Assembly (NCBI GenBank): GCA_026984915.1
Contig: JALSRG010000049.1
Location: 1 to 56,200, forward strand
Reading direction: 5' to 3'
Origin: Marinosulfonomonas sp.
GTDB taxonomy: Bacteria > Pseudomonadota > Alphaproteobacteria > Rhodobacterales > Rhodobacteraceae
Length of the DNA stretch: 56,200 nt
Below, one piece after another: positions 44,092 to 51,924 of this stretch. The notes beneath the pieces were generated by a model. The model searched no databases, was not told where the DNA came from, and saw only the letters and a list, made by a program, of their open reading frames with translations. The translations under genes and the position numbers were made by a program. Position 1 is the first letter of the stretch. The number at the start of each line of letters is the position of its first letter.

Positions 44092-45207
44092 ATGATGGAG
44101 CCCGCAGACGAATCCCAACTGGCCGAGGCCGTGGCGGCCGCGGTTGGCCCGTTATGTATAAAAGGCGGGGGCACACGGCCGGTTGGTGGCCGGATCGAAG
44201 GTGAAACTCTGTCAACGGCGGCGATTAAAGGCATCACTCTGTATGACCCTGGCGCGCTGACGGTCGTTGTTCGGGCCGGGACGCCCTTGGCCGAAATCGA
44301 GGAACTCTTGGCCGCCGAGGGCCAGCGTCTGGCCTTTGAGCCAATGGATCACCGGTTGTTGATGGGTACGAAAGGGACATCGACCATTGGCGGGGTTGTT
44401 GCCGCCAATGTCTCGGGGCCGCGTCGTATCCAGGTCGGGGCCTGCCGGGACAGCCTGATCGGGGTTCGTTTTGTCGATGGGCGCGGAACCATCATAAAGA
44501 GCGGCGGCAGGGTGATGAAAAATGTCACCGGCTATGATCTGGTAAAGCTGATGGCCGGCAGCTACGGAACCCTGGGTGTGATCAGCGAGGTAGCTTTCAA
44601 GGTTTTGCCGGCCCCGGAAGCCACGGCAAGCGTCGTTATTCATGGCCTTGGCGATGACGCGGCGGTTCGGGCAATGGCGCGCGCCCTTTCAGAACCATAT
44701 GATGTCAGTGGTGCTGCACATGTCCCAGACGGGCAGAATACGCTGTTGCGGCTGGAGGGCTTTGCCGAATCTGTCAGCTATCGGGCGGGCAAGTTGGCGG
44801 CGGCCCTTTCGGATTTTGGAGATGTGGAGATTGTCGAGGACAGGGAAGAGGTTGCAGAGCAATGGCGAAACATGCGCAATGTTGCGGCTTTTGCCGACAG
44901 CAAAGGGGACGTCTGGCGGTTGTCTGTCAAACCATCGGATGCGCCGGCTGTGGTTGCGCGGCTTGATGCACACGACGTTATTTATGACTGGGGCGGCGGG
45001 CTGATCTGGGCGCTGGTCGCCGCGGGAACCGACCTGCGTCCGCTTTTGCAGGTGCCGGGGCACGCAACACTGGTGCGCGCCAGCGCGGCAACGCGTGCCG
45101 GTGTTGCAACCTTTCAACCTGAACCCGCGCCCCTGGCCGCGATCAGTGCCGGCCTGCGCGCGCAGTTTGATCCGCGCGGAATACTGAACAAGGGAATGAT
45201 GGGGTAA
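44092..45207 (+). CDS. glcE: glycolate oxidase subunit GlcE
   Basis: About 371 residues from ATG 44092 (MMEPADESQLAEAV; 44095 also possible). It is related to GlcD but has only a short C-terminal part. FAD-domain landmarks are CIKGGGTRPVGG, TSTIGGVVAANVSGPRR and MKNVTGYDLVKLMAGSYGTL. Codons before 44092 remain open back into glcD but do not match the family start; a 59-base gap separates the genes. It works as the second flavin subunit of GlcDEF. Confidence 0.93.
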   Translation: MMEPADESQLAEAVAAAVGPLCIKGGGTRPVGGRIEGETLSTAAIKGITLYDPGALTVVVRAGTPLAEIEELLAAEGQRLAFEPMDHRLLMGTKGTSTIGGVVAANVSGPRRIQVGACRDSLIGVRFVDGRGTIIKSGGRVMKNVTGYDLVKLMAGSYGTLGVISEVAFKVLPAPEATASVVIHGLGDDAAVRAMARALSEPYDVSGAAHVPDGQNTLLRLEGFAESVSYRAGKLAAALSDFGDVEIVEDREEVAEQWRNMRNVAAFADSKGDVWRLSVKPSDAPAVVARLDAHDVIYDWGGGLIWALVAAGTDLRPLLQVPGHATLVRASAATRAGVATFQPEPAPLAAISAGLRAQFDPRGILNKGMMG

Positions 45208-45210
45208 CAA

Positions 45211-46506
45211 ATGCAAACAAATTTTACCCCTGAACAGCTGCGCGATCCTGCCATTCAGCGTGCCAACGGAATTCTGCGGGCCTGTGTCCATTGCGGGTTT
45301 TGTACCGCAACATGCCCGACCTATCAGATCCTTGGGGATGAGCTGGACAGCCCGCGTGGCCGAATATACCTGATCAAGGACATGCTGGAGAGCGGTCGCC
45401 CCGCCGACAAGGACACCGTCAAACATATTGACCGCTGCCTGAGTTGCCTGGCCTGTATGACAACCTGCCCGTCCGGTGTCGATTACATGCATCTTGTCGA
45501 TCAGGCGCGCGCCTATATTGAAAAAACCTATAAACGCCCGCTCGCCGATCGTGCTCTGCGCTGGATTCTGGCGCGTATCATACCGTACCCCACCCGGTTC
45601 AGGCTGGCGCTTGGGGGGGCAAAACTGGCGCGTCCCTTGCGGCCGTTTGTCTTTAGCCGGCGTTTGCGGGCCATGCTGGATATGGCGCCCAAACGCATTC
45701 CGCCGGTCAGCCGCAACGATGATCCACAGGTATTTGCGGCCATTGGTGCGCGCAAGAAACGCGTAGCTTTGCTGACGGGCTGCGCACAAAAGGCGCTGAA
45801 TACCGACATCAACGACGCCACCATTCGTCTGTTGCGCCGGTTGGGATGCGAGGTGGTGATTGCCCGTGACATGGGCTGTTGCGGTGCCCTGACGCACCAC
45901 ATGGGAAAAGAGGATGAGGCGCATGCCAGCGCCAGACGCAACATTCGCGCCTGGATGGCAGAGGTAAACAATGGCGGGCTGGATGCGATCGTTATCAACA
46001 CCTCGGGTTGTGGCACAACCGTCAAGGACTACGGCGATATGCTCCGCCATGATCCCATGGCCGAGGAGGCTGCACTGATTTCACGCCTTGCCATGGATGT
46101 TACAGAACTGTTGTCGCAATGCGACTTGCAAGGAACCGCTCCGCGAAAGATGCGCGTTGCCTATCATGCCGCCTGCAGTCTGCAGCATGGGCAGCAGATA
46201 AAGTCAGCCCCCAAAACACTGCTGAAACAGGCCGGATTTGAGGTCGTTGAACCAAAAGACAGCCACCTTTGCTGCGGGTCTGCCGGCACATACAACCTGC
46301 TGCAACCGGACATAGCGGGGAAACTGAAAGCGAGGAAAGTGGCAACACTGGAGGCCAAAGCGCCCGAAGTGATCGCGGCCGGCAATATTGGTTGCATGAT
46401 GCAGATCGCCTCGGGCACAGGCATTCCGGTGGTGCATACGGTTGAATTGCTCGACTGGGCGACGGGCGGGCCAATACCACGAAATCTTTCTGAAAAACAG
46501 CCTTAA
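45211..46506 (+). CDS. glcF: glycolate oxidase iron-sulfur subunit GlcF
   Basis: 431 residues. Two [4Fe-4S] motifs: C25/C28/C31/C35 (CVHCGFCTATCP) and C76/C79/C82/C86 (CLSCLACMTTCP). Two CCG (DUF224) domains follow, with MGCCGALTHHMG and LCCGSAGTYNLLQP. It passes electrons from the flavin subunits to the quinone pool. It starts 3 bases after glcE. The full glcDEF set is intact; glcG/glcC are not seen. Confidence 0.96.
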   Translation: MQTNFTPEQLRDPAIQRANGILRACVHCGFCTATCPTYQILGDELDSPRGRIYLIKDMLESGRPADKDTVKHIDRCLSCLACMTTCPSGVDYMHLVDQARAYIEKTYKRPLADRALRWILARIIPYPTRFRLALGGAKLARPLRPFVFSRRLRAMLDMAPKRIPPVSRNDDPQVFAAIGARKKRVALLTGCAQKALNTDINDATIRLLRRLGCEVVIARDMGCCGALTHHMGKEDEAHASARRNIRAWMAEVNNGGLDAIVINTSGCGTTVKDYGDMLRHDPMAEEAALISRLAMDVTELLSQCDLQGTAPRKMRVAYHAACSLQHGQQIKSAPKTLLKQAGFEVVEPKDSHLCCGSAGTYNLLQPDIAGKLKARKVATLEAKAPEVIAAGNIGCMMQIASGTGIPVVHTVELLDWATGGPIPRNLSEKQP

Positions 46507-46581
46507 TCCTGCCGTAACTTTCCAATAAAAGGAGGGAGTTGCCGTATTTTATGCGGAAAACAGGGGAATCACGGAGGGTAA

Positions 46582-47397
46582 ATGCGCAAACTTGTGCTTT
46601 TATTGGCGTTGATTATCGGTTTTGCACCTTTGGCCCGCGCCGAAGGGGACAGCCCGTTAAGAATGCTCATGACAGGCGATGACAGCCGCGGATGGGAGGC
46701 AGTCGGGCGTCTGAATATTGCCGGGCGGGCCATGTGTACCGGCGCGCTGATTGCCCCGGATATCGTTTTGACTGCAGCACATTGCCTGTTTGACAAAGAT
46801 ACCAAGGAACGCTTTGCGGCCTCGGGGATCGAGTTTCTCGCCGGGTGGCGCAATGGCCGCGCTTCGGCACATGCACGGGTACGCCGAACCGTCATTCTGC
46901 CCGAATATGTCTATGATCCGGAGGATCCGGCGCGTCGTGTGCGCAATGATATCGCCCTGTTGCAACTGACCCGGCCTATCCGGAAAACCTCAATCGTGCC
47001 TTTTCAGACAGCGGAACGCCCAGCCAAATGGGACCAGGTTGAGGTTGTATCTTATGCACGCGACCGGGCACAATCCCCCAGCCTGCAGGAAAGCTGCCAT
47101 GTTCTGGCGCGCCAGTCCGGTACGCTGGTTTTGTCCTGTGACGTTGATTTTGGCTCGTCCGGGGCGCCGGTTTTCGTGATGAAGGACGGTGTGCCCTATA
47201 TTGTATCGGTTGTTTCTGCCAAAGCTGAGATTGGCACGCGCAAGGTTTCATTGGCTGCGGCACTGGAAAAGCCTTTGGCCGAACTTATGGCGGGTATCGA
47301 AAACGAAGTGACAACAAAAAATGGATTACCCATTGTCCGCCGTCTGACGGATGATGGTTCACCGCGTCACGGAGGCGCAAAATTTCTGCGCCCCTGA
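46582..47397 (+). CDS. secreted trypsin-like serine protease
   Basis: 271 residues. Signal peptide KLVLLLALIIGFAPLARA (cleavage after residue 20). The catalytic triad is complete: H67 in LTAAHCL, D123 in RNDIALLQL and S193 in GSSGAPVF. The last has GSSGAP instead of the usual GDSGGP, as in V8/glutamyl-endopeptidase-like members. There is no PDZ domain, so it is not HtrA/DegP. Four cysteines are visible, two around the active-site His (MCTGALIAPDIVLTAAHC). It probably acts in the periplasm or outside. It precedes the hsp20 gene, which has its own promoter. Confidence 0.88.
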   Translation: MRKLVLLLALIIGFAPLARAEGDSPLRMLMTGDDSRGWEAVGRLNIAGRAMCTGALIAPDIVLTAAHCLFDKDTKERFAASGIEFLAGWRNGRASAHARVRRTVILPEYVYDPEDPARRVRNDIALLQLTRPIRKTSIVPFQTAERPAKWDQVEVVSYARDRAQSPSLQESCHVLARQSGTLVLSCDVDFGSSGAPVFVMKDGVPYIVSVVSAKAEIGTRKVSLAAALEKPLAELMAGIENEVTTKNGLPIVRRLTDDGSPRHGGAKFLRP

Positions 47398-47413
47398 TGC
47401 GAACAAACCGGCA

Positions 47414-47437
47414 AAAAAACGGTTGAAACCGATTTTT
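47414..47437 (+). terminator. possible terminator of the protease gene, overlapping heat-shock -35
   Basis: AAAAA (47414-47418), A, CGGT, loop TGAA, ACCG, A, TTTTT (47433-47437) can fold with one A-A mismatch and end in a U-tract. It lies 17 bases after the protease stop. The same bases hold the -35 of the hsp20 promoter. Confidence 0.35.
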
Positions 47438-47450
47438 CCGCTTCCCATAT
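47422..47450 (+). promoter_or_regulatory. sigma32 (RpoH)-type heat-shock promoter
   Basis: GTTGAAA (47422-47428), a 14-base spacer and TCCCATAT (47443-47450) match the sigma32 consensus CTTGAAA-N11-16-CCCCATNT at 6 of 7 and 6-7 of 8 positions. The predicted start is near 47458, directly at the first hairpin of the leader. Confidence 0.75.
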
Positions 47451-47458
47451 ATTAGCCA

Positions 47459-47546
47459 GCCGGGTGCCGTTTCAGGACTCGGCTCGAAAAATGCGCCCGT
47501 CCGGATTGGAGGGCGTAAATCTGGTATCGCTCAAAGGAGGATAACC
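47459..47546 (+). promoter_or_regulatory. ROSE-like RNA thermometer in hsp20 leader
   Basis: Three consecutive hairpins fill the leader. I: GCCGGGT (47459-47465) / ACTCGGC (47477-47483). II: TGCGCCC (47492-47498) / GGGCGTA (47511-47517). III: GGTATCGCT (47523-47531) / AGGATAACC (47538-47546), loop CAAAGG. Hairpin III contains UCGCU, a match to the ROSE signature UYGCU, pairing with the AGGA of the Shine-Dalgarno AAAGGAGGA and leaving the characteristic bulged G. This is the layout of ROSE elements in front of alphaproteobacterial small heat-shock genes. Confidence 0.75.
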
Positions 47547-47547
47547 C

Positions 47548-48075
47548 ATGCGTACTTTTGATCTTGCCCCGTTTTATCGGGCAACCGTTGGTTTTGATCA
47601 GATCGCCGATCTGATGGACCGTGTGCTGTCAAATGATGTCAGTCAGCCCAGCTATCCACCCTATAACATCGAAAAACTGGCCGATGATGCCTGGCGCATC
47701 TCGATTGCCGTTGCCGGTTTTACCGATGATGAACTTTCGGTGGAGGTGCGGGAAAATGCGCTGATTGTCAGCGCCCGCAAAAAAGAAGATCCCGAAGAAG
47801 CAACCCGTGTGTATTTGCACCGCGGCATTGCCACCAGGGCTTTTGAACGCCGGTTCCATCTGGCGGAACATGTTCGTGTTCTTGGGGCGACCCATGTAAA
47901 CGGCATGCTGCACATAGACCTGAAACGCGAAGTGCCCGAAGCACTGAAACCGCGCCGGATCGAAATCAGTTCCGATCAGGCGAAGGATGACCACGAAACA
48001 GTCGAAATAGAAGCGACGGCAGTTGAAAAGAAAACGGCAAAACCGTCAAAGGCCAAAGCCAAAAAAGTAAACTGA
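47548..48075 (+). CDS. small heat-shock protein, Hsp20/IbpA family
   Basis: 175 residues with an alpha-crystallin domain (about 30-130: YNIEKLADDAWRISIAVAGF, YLHRGIATRAFERRFHLAEH, NGMLHIDLKREVPEALKPRR). The N-terminal FDLAPFYRATVGFDQIADLM is typical of the IbpA type. A Lys/Ala-rich tail (EKKTAKPSKAKAKKVN) extends beyond the usual C-terminus, and the common IxI tail motif is not obvious (RRIEIS may stand in). It is an ATP-independent holdase. Control by sigma32 promoter plus RNA thermometer and its own terminator make it a stand-alone heat-shock unit. Confidence 0.94.
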   Translation: MRTFDLAPFYRATVGFDQIADLMDRVLSNDVSQPSYPPYNIEKLADDAWRISIAVAGFTDDELSVEVRENALIVSARKKEDPEEATRVYLHRGIATRAFERRFHLAEHVRVLGATHVNGMLHIDLKREVPEALKPRRIEISSDQAKDDHETVEIEATAVEKKTAKPSKAKAKKVN

Positions 48076-48094
48076 TACAGCCCATGCTGTAACG

Positions 48095-48125
48095 AAAATG
48101 CGCCCCGATGATCGGGGCGCATTTT
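48095..48125. terminator. strong bidirectional Rho-independent terminator
   Basis: AAAATGCGCCCCGAT (48095-48109) and ATCGGGGCGCATTTT (48111-48125) form a long GC-rich stem, then TT. A-tract and T-tract flank it, so it can stop both the hsp20 transcript (+) and the VWA transcript (-) that end on either side. Confidence 0.9.
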
Positions 48126-48141
48126 TTGTTCGCTTGTTTGT

Positions 48142-50202
48142 CTACCTGCCAGACAGTGATTGCGCCAGCCGCATCAGTTGTACGGCCTCGGTGCGATAGC
48201 CATAGGGGTCTTGGCCACGTGCGCCATTGGCCAGTGTGATTGCATCTGTATAGCCCCAGTCCTGCAGGTATTTCCCGCCGCGCAACAATTGCCCAAAGCC
48301 GGCAATGGCTGTGGAAAACCGTACATCGTCGTTGGCTTCACCCATATCAGGCAGGATCGGGGTGGCCATCAGTTGGCTTTTGTGTGCGCCCGGTTCTTTC
48401 CAGCGCAGTTTCAGATAACCCAGTTCTGTGCTGTCATCTGTTGCCGGTGCCGAGTCTGCCTGGTAGCGCAGTGAATCGTTCAACACGGCGGCTGAGCCAA
48501 CCGGCGTGATTTCATAGATTGCCGTCACCGAAGTGCCGGCCCCGATTTCCCCTGCGTCCACCGTATCATTGTTGAAATCTTCCCGCTTCAGCGCACGTGT
48601 TTCATAGCCGATCAGCCGGTATTCGGCGATCTGGGCCGGATTGAACTCGACCTGTATCTTCACATCGTCCGCAATCGGAAACAAGGCCCCCGTCAATTGG
48701 TCTACCAGCACTTTTTGCGCCTCGGACAGCGTATCAATATAGGCGGCCGTCCCATTGCCGTTCTGTGCCAGTGCCTGCATCGTTGCGTCATCCAGGTTGC
48801 CGCGGCCAAAGCCCAGGACGGAAAGATAGGTGCCGCTTTCGCGTTTCTGTTCGATATAGGTTTTCAGCGCTTCCGGGTCACTGATACCGACGTTGAAATC
48901 GCCATCAGTCGCCAGAATGACGCGGCTGATTTCGCCGTCTTTTTTCATGCCATCGGCCACCGCATAGGCCTGCTGCAAGCCGGCCTGCCCGGCCGTTGAT
49001 CCACCGGCATCCAGCCGCTCCAGTGCTGAGAGGATCTTGCTGCGTTCGCTTGCGGCGGTGGGTTTCAGCACTTCGCCGGCACTGCCGGCATAGGTGACAA
49101 TCGCCACCTTGTCTTCGGGGCGAAGTTGCGAAAGCATCAGCCGAAAGCTCTGCTTCAGCAGCGGCAGCTTGTTCGGATCTTCCATGGAACCGGACGTATC
49201 AATCAGGAAAACCAGGTTCAGCGGTGGCCGTTCGTCAAGCGCCGGCATTTCGCCCTGAATGGCGATATGCACCAACTGTGTGCCGCTGTTCCACGGGGTT
49301 TGCAGGACGGTGACGGTTGGTTTGAACGGTGCCTCGCCGGCCTTCGGTGCGGGGTAGTCATAAGGGAAATAGTTGATCATTTCCTCGATCCGCACCGAAT
49401 CAGGGTCAGGCAGATAGCCATTCATCAGGCTGGAGCGCACAATGGCATAAGACGCGGTATCAACATCAATCGAGAAGGTGGAGACCGGCTCATCACGCGT
49501 GATCTTGACGGGGTTGGCGTCGGCATTGGCGAAGGCTTCGGTGTTGGGCGCGGACGGCGGGGCGATGATGACTTCCCCGTAGGTCCCTGCCTTGCCTTGT
49601 GGGGACGCTATGCTCTTCAGCATCTGCGGCGCGGGCGCCGAGGGTGCTTCGGCAGCGATCACACCGCCGAGCTGGCCTGCATCGGCCTTGTCGGCGGCCA
49701 TTTCCGTTGCCGCGTTCTGGCCGGCCGGAGCCGTGGCCCCGGATGATTGGCGAACGCGTGGCGCGGGTGCTGTACGTTCTGTACGTTCGGCAACAGAGGG
49801 TGCTTCGGATATGGCGGCAACCTCATCATCTGTCGCCGTTACGGCCGGCCCGGCCCCTTGTGCCACAGGTTGTGCCACAGGTTTGGGAGCCGGCAGTTTG
49901 AAGATTGTATTATCTTGCTGCGTGTAGAAAAACAGACCGATCCCGACAGCTACAATTGATGTTGTCGCCGCCAGTGCACCGCGTGATGTAAGGGTATGAA
50001 GCATTTTTATTCCTCCTGATTTGAGCCCCGCCAGAAATCCGGGGCGATCAGAAGTAGGACGCGCGGCATTGGCTGATCCTTGGCGGGCATCGTGAAAATC
50101 GTCAAAGTTTTTCATCGCCAGTGCCAGATCGGCATCCTTTTTTGACGGCTCGGGCGTGGCCGCCTGCATGGCATCCTTCAGGTGCTTCAGCTCGTCACTC
50201 AT
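48142..50202 (-). CDS. membrane-anchored VWA-domain protein (YfbK-like)
   Basis: 686 residues. The first ~70 residues are hydrophilic and predicted cytoplasmic; one transmembrane helix follows (ALAATTSIVAVGIGLFFYTQ), then an Ala/Pro-rich linker and a periplasmic region. The linker leads to a vWF-type N-terminal domain (STFSIDVDTASYAIVRSSL; VRIEEMINYFPYDY), a VWA domain with the MIDAS motif LIDTSGSMEDP, and a DUF3520-like C-terminus. Its start overlaps the ECF sigma gene stop by 4 bases. The topology (cytoplasmic head, one helix, periplasmic sensor) is that of a membrane anti-sigma factor, although the head shows no ZAS motif. Function in the family is poorly defined. Confidence 0.85.
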   Translation of the reverse strand: MSDELKHLKDAMQAATPEPSKKDADLALAMKNFDDFHDARQGSANAARPTSDRPGFLAGLKSGGIKMLHTLTSRGALAATTSIVAVGIGLFFYTQQDNTIFKLPAPKPVAQPVAQGAGPAVTATDDEVAAISEAPSVAERTERTAPAPRVRQSSGATAPAGQNAATEMAADKADAGQLGGVIAAEAPSAPAPQMLKSIASPQGKAGTYGEVIIAPPSAPNTEAFANADANPVKITRDEPVSTFSIDVDTASYAIVRSSLMNGYLPDPDSVRIEEMINYFPYDYPAPKAGEAPFKPTVTVLQTPWNSGTQLVHIAIQGEMPALDERPPLNLVFLIDTSGSMEDPNKLPLLKQSFRLMLSQLRPEDKVAIVTYAGSAGEVLKPTAASERSKILSALERLDAGGSTAGQAGLQQAYAVADGMKKDGEISRVILATDGDFNVGISDPEALKTYIEQKRESGTYLSVLGFGRGNLDDATMQALAQNGNGTAAYIDTLSEAQKVLVDQLTGALFPIADDVKIQVEFNPAQIAEYRLIGYETRALKREDFNNDTVDAGEIGAGTSVTAIYEITPVGSAAVLNDSLRYQADSAPATDDSTELGYLKLRWKEPGAHKSQLMATPILPDMGEANDDVRFSTAIAGFGQLLRGGKYLQDWGYTDAITLANGARGQDPYGYRTEAVQLMRLAQSLSGR

Positions 50203-50768
50203 GCCTTTTGCTCCTTTGCATGCATGGCCTTCAGGTGTTTTTTCACCTCGGCCATGCGCCAGCTTATTGTGCCCTCGGACACCCCTAAAACTTCTCCGGC
50301 TTCGCGGTGTGTCATTTCTTCTTCCAGTGTCAGCGCCAGCGTGTCGCGCAGCTCTTGTGGCAGGGCGGTCATGGCCTGGGTCAGCCAGTCGATCCCCTCC
50401 TGTGTTTCCTTGTTGGCGGCGATGCGGTTGATCTCCCAGTCCCCCCAGCCATCAGCGGCGCGGGCGTGGCTGGCAAAGCGGCGGCGGCGATCATGCGCCG
50501 CGTTTACCGCCACACGATAGAGCCAGGTTGAAAACCGCGCCTGCCCGCGAAAACCGTTCAGTTTGGCGGGCAGGGCGGCGCAAATGTCCTGGGTCAGATC
50601 CTCGGCATCGGCGCGGGTGCCGGTCAGGCGGAAACACAGGCCGAACAGGCGGTCGTAATGGCGCGAAAGCAGAGAAGAGAACGCCTCTCTGTCGCCATTG
50701 CAGGCTTGCGCCGCCAGGGTTTCGTCATCCGTCATCATGCGCATCACAATGGGTATGACGCGCGTCAA
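50199..50768 (-). CDS. ECF-type RNA polymerase sigma factor
   Basis: 189 residues. Region 2 spans FSSLLSRHYDRLFGLCFRL to RADAEDLTQDICAALPAKL, and region 4 is LPQELRDTLALTLEEEMTHR then EAGEVLGVSEGTISWRMAEV. Region 3 is absent, as in ECF factors. The start is TTG 50768 with AAGGA 7 bases upstream; ATG 50735 is an alternative that would begin MTDDETLAAQ. It is cotranscribed with the VWA gene downstream (ATGA overlap) and probably with the cytochrome gene upstream (44-base gap). No separate anti-sigma gene is adjacent. Confidence 0.92.
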   Translation of the reverse strand: MTRVIPIVMRMMTDDETLAAQACNGDREAFSSLLSRHYDRLFGLCFRLTGTRADAEDLTQDICAALPAKLNGFRGQARFSTWLYRVAVNAAHDRRRRFASHARAADGWGDWEINRIAANKETQEGIDWLTQAMTALPQELRDTLALTLEEEMTHREAGEVLGVSEGTISWRMAEVKKHLKAMHAKEQKA

Positions 50769-50812
50769 AGGTCAATCCTTGGAAATAATATCCGATCCCC
50801 GAATATTCAGAA

Positions 50813-51604
50813 TCAACGCATCTGGATGGGTTTCCCCAGATCTTTTGGTTTTACGCTGGCAACATAGGCAACCAGATCGTCCACGTCATCCTGACTCAGA
50901 ACGATCGGGGCAATGTGAACGGGGTTGTCAGGGTCTTTTTCCTCGCTCATGTCCTTCACGGTGACAACGGCGCGATGCGGGTTTGCCGTCCAGAACACTT
51001 CGAACGTGTCCCGCCAGTCGGGAAAGCTTCGCAATGCGGCGAATGACGGGGTAGAGCCGATGCCGGCAAAAGGGTTGGATTCTTCGACAACGTGGCAACG
51101 CGCGCAGGCCTTGCGCGCAACAACAAGCCCGCGCTCGGCATTTCCATCCAGCGTGCGGGGTTGAACGACAACAACGGCCTCGGGGGCGCTGTCAAATTCC
51201 TGCGGCTTGCCTGCGGGAAATGAGTCAATGGCTGCCCGGCCGGGTTTGCTGCGCAGCCAGTCGAGAAACATCTTGGCGGATTTGCGGTGTTCAGACCCCT
51301 CCGGCGGCAGCCGCAGATACCAGACAGTGCCATCCGACCGTTGGCTGAAAACGGCTGTTCCCGGTGGCTGATTTGCCAGAATCATGTCAGCATTATCAGC
51401 ATCATCCACCACATTGACACGAATCCGTTTCTTGAAGCGAAACCGCGGCAGAAGATGCTTGAGCAGACCGCTGTTTTGCAGGGCTTTCGGGGCCGAGAGC
51501 GTTATTGGTGCTTCCTCGGCGGCCACATATGCCACCGGAGCCAGACAGAGCGCCAGCGACAACAAAAACCGCAGTTGTATTCCCTGCCATCGCTTGACAT
51601 ACAT
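50813..51604 (-). CDS. fusion: truncated substrate-binding-like domain + cytochrome c
   Basis: 263 residues from ATG 51604 (GGAGGAAGG upstream). A signal peptide (FLLSLALCLAPVAYVAAE) exports it. Residues ~33-137 resemble the first and last parts of a TupA/ModA-type binding protein: ITLSAPKALQNSGLLKHLLP, IRVNVVDDADNADMIL and KMFLDWLRSKPGRAAIDSF. The middle of such a protein is missing. Residues ~155-263 are a class I cytochrome c with the haem motif C167-A-R-C170-H171 and the axial Met probably in VKDMSEE or the terminal PIQMR. It is divergent from the DUF6494 gene. The partner and role are unknown. Confidence 0.8.
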   Translation of the reverse strand: MYVKRWQGIQLRFLLSLALCLAPVAYVAAEEAPITLSAPKALQNSGLLKHLLPRFRFKKRIRVNVVDDADNADMILANQPPGTAVFSQRSDGTVWYLRLPPEGSEHRKSAKMFLDWLRSKPGRAAIDSFPAGKPQEFDSAPEAVVVVQPRTLDGNAERGLVVARKACARCHVVEESNPFAGIGSTPSFAALRSFPDWRDTFEVFWTANPHRAVVTVKDMSEEKDPDNPVHIAPIVLSQDDVDDLVAYVASVKPKDLGKPIQMR

Positions 51605-51711
51605 TTGGCCTTCCTCCCATCTAAAGGGTAACGTGATATTCCCGATTGGCAATTGCTGTTTTGCGATAATCGCAGGCAGAGGAACTGCTGATGACAGACA
51701 AAGGTGAAAAA

Positions 51712-51924
51712 ATGAACGATGAAACCTTCAACCTATCCATGCGGAAATTTCTGAAGACTGTCGGCGTGACATCGCAACAGAAAATCGAGGAAGCCGTGCG
51801 CGCGGCCCTGGATGGGGGAACGCTGCCCGAGGGCGGGCTGCCGGTCAAAGTCATCCTCGAAATTCCCGCGGTCGGATTGACCCATACCGTTTCCGGAGAG
51901 ATCAGAACGGATGGTGATGTATGA
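51712..51924 (+). CDS. DUF6494 family protein
   Basis: 70 residues from ATG 51712 (AAAGGTG upstream; ATG 51691 is a weaker alternative). FNLSMRKFLKTVGVTSQQKI, EEAVRAALDGG and the beta-like C-terminus VKVILEIPAVGLTHTVSGEI match what I know as DUF6494. No Cys, no signal. It is the first gene of a four-gene run in which each later gene overlaps the previous by 4 bases. Confidence 0.75.
   Translation: MNDETFNLSMRKFLKTVGVTSQQKIEEAVRAALDGGTLPEGGLPVKVILEIPAVGLTHTVSGEIRTDGDV

Noticed and set aside
51646-51671. Sigma54 or sigma70 promoter before the DUF6494 gene (TTGGCA and GATAAT)
   Set aside because: The spacing is 13 bases for sigma70, and the GG/GC spacing is 13 rather than 10 for sigma54.
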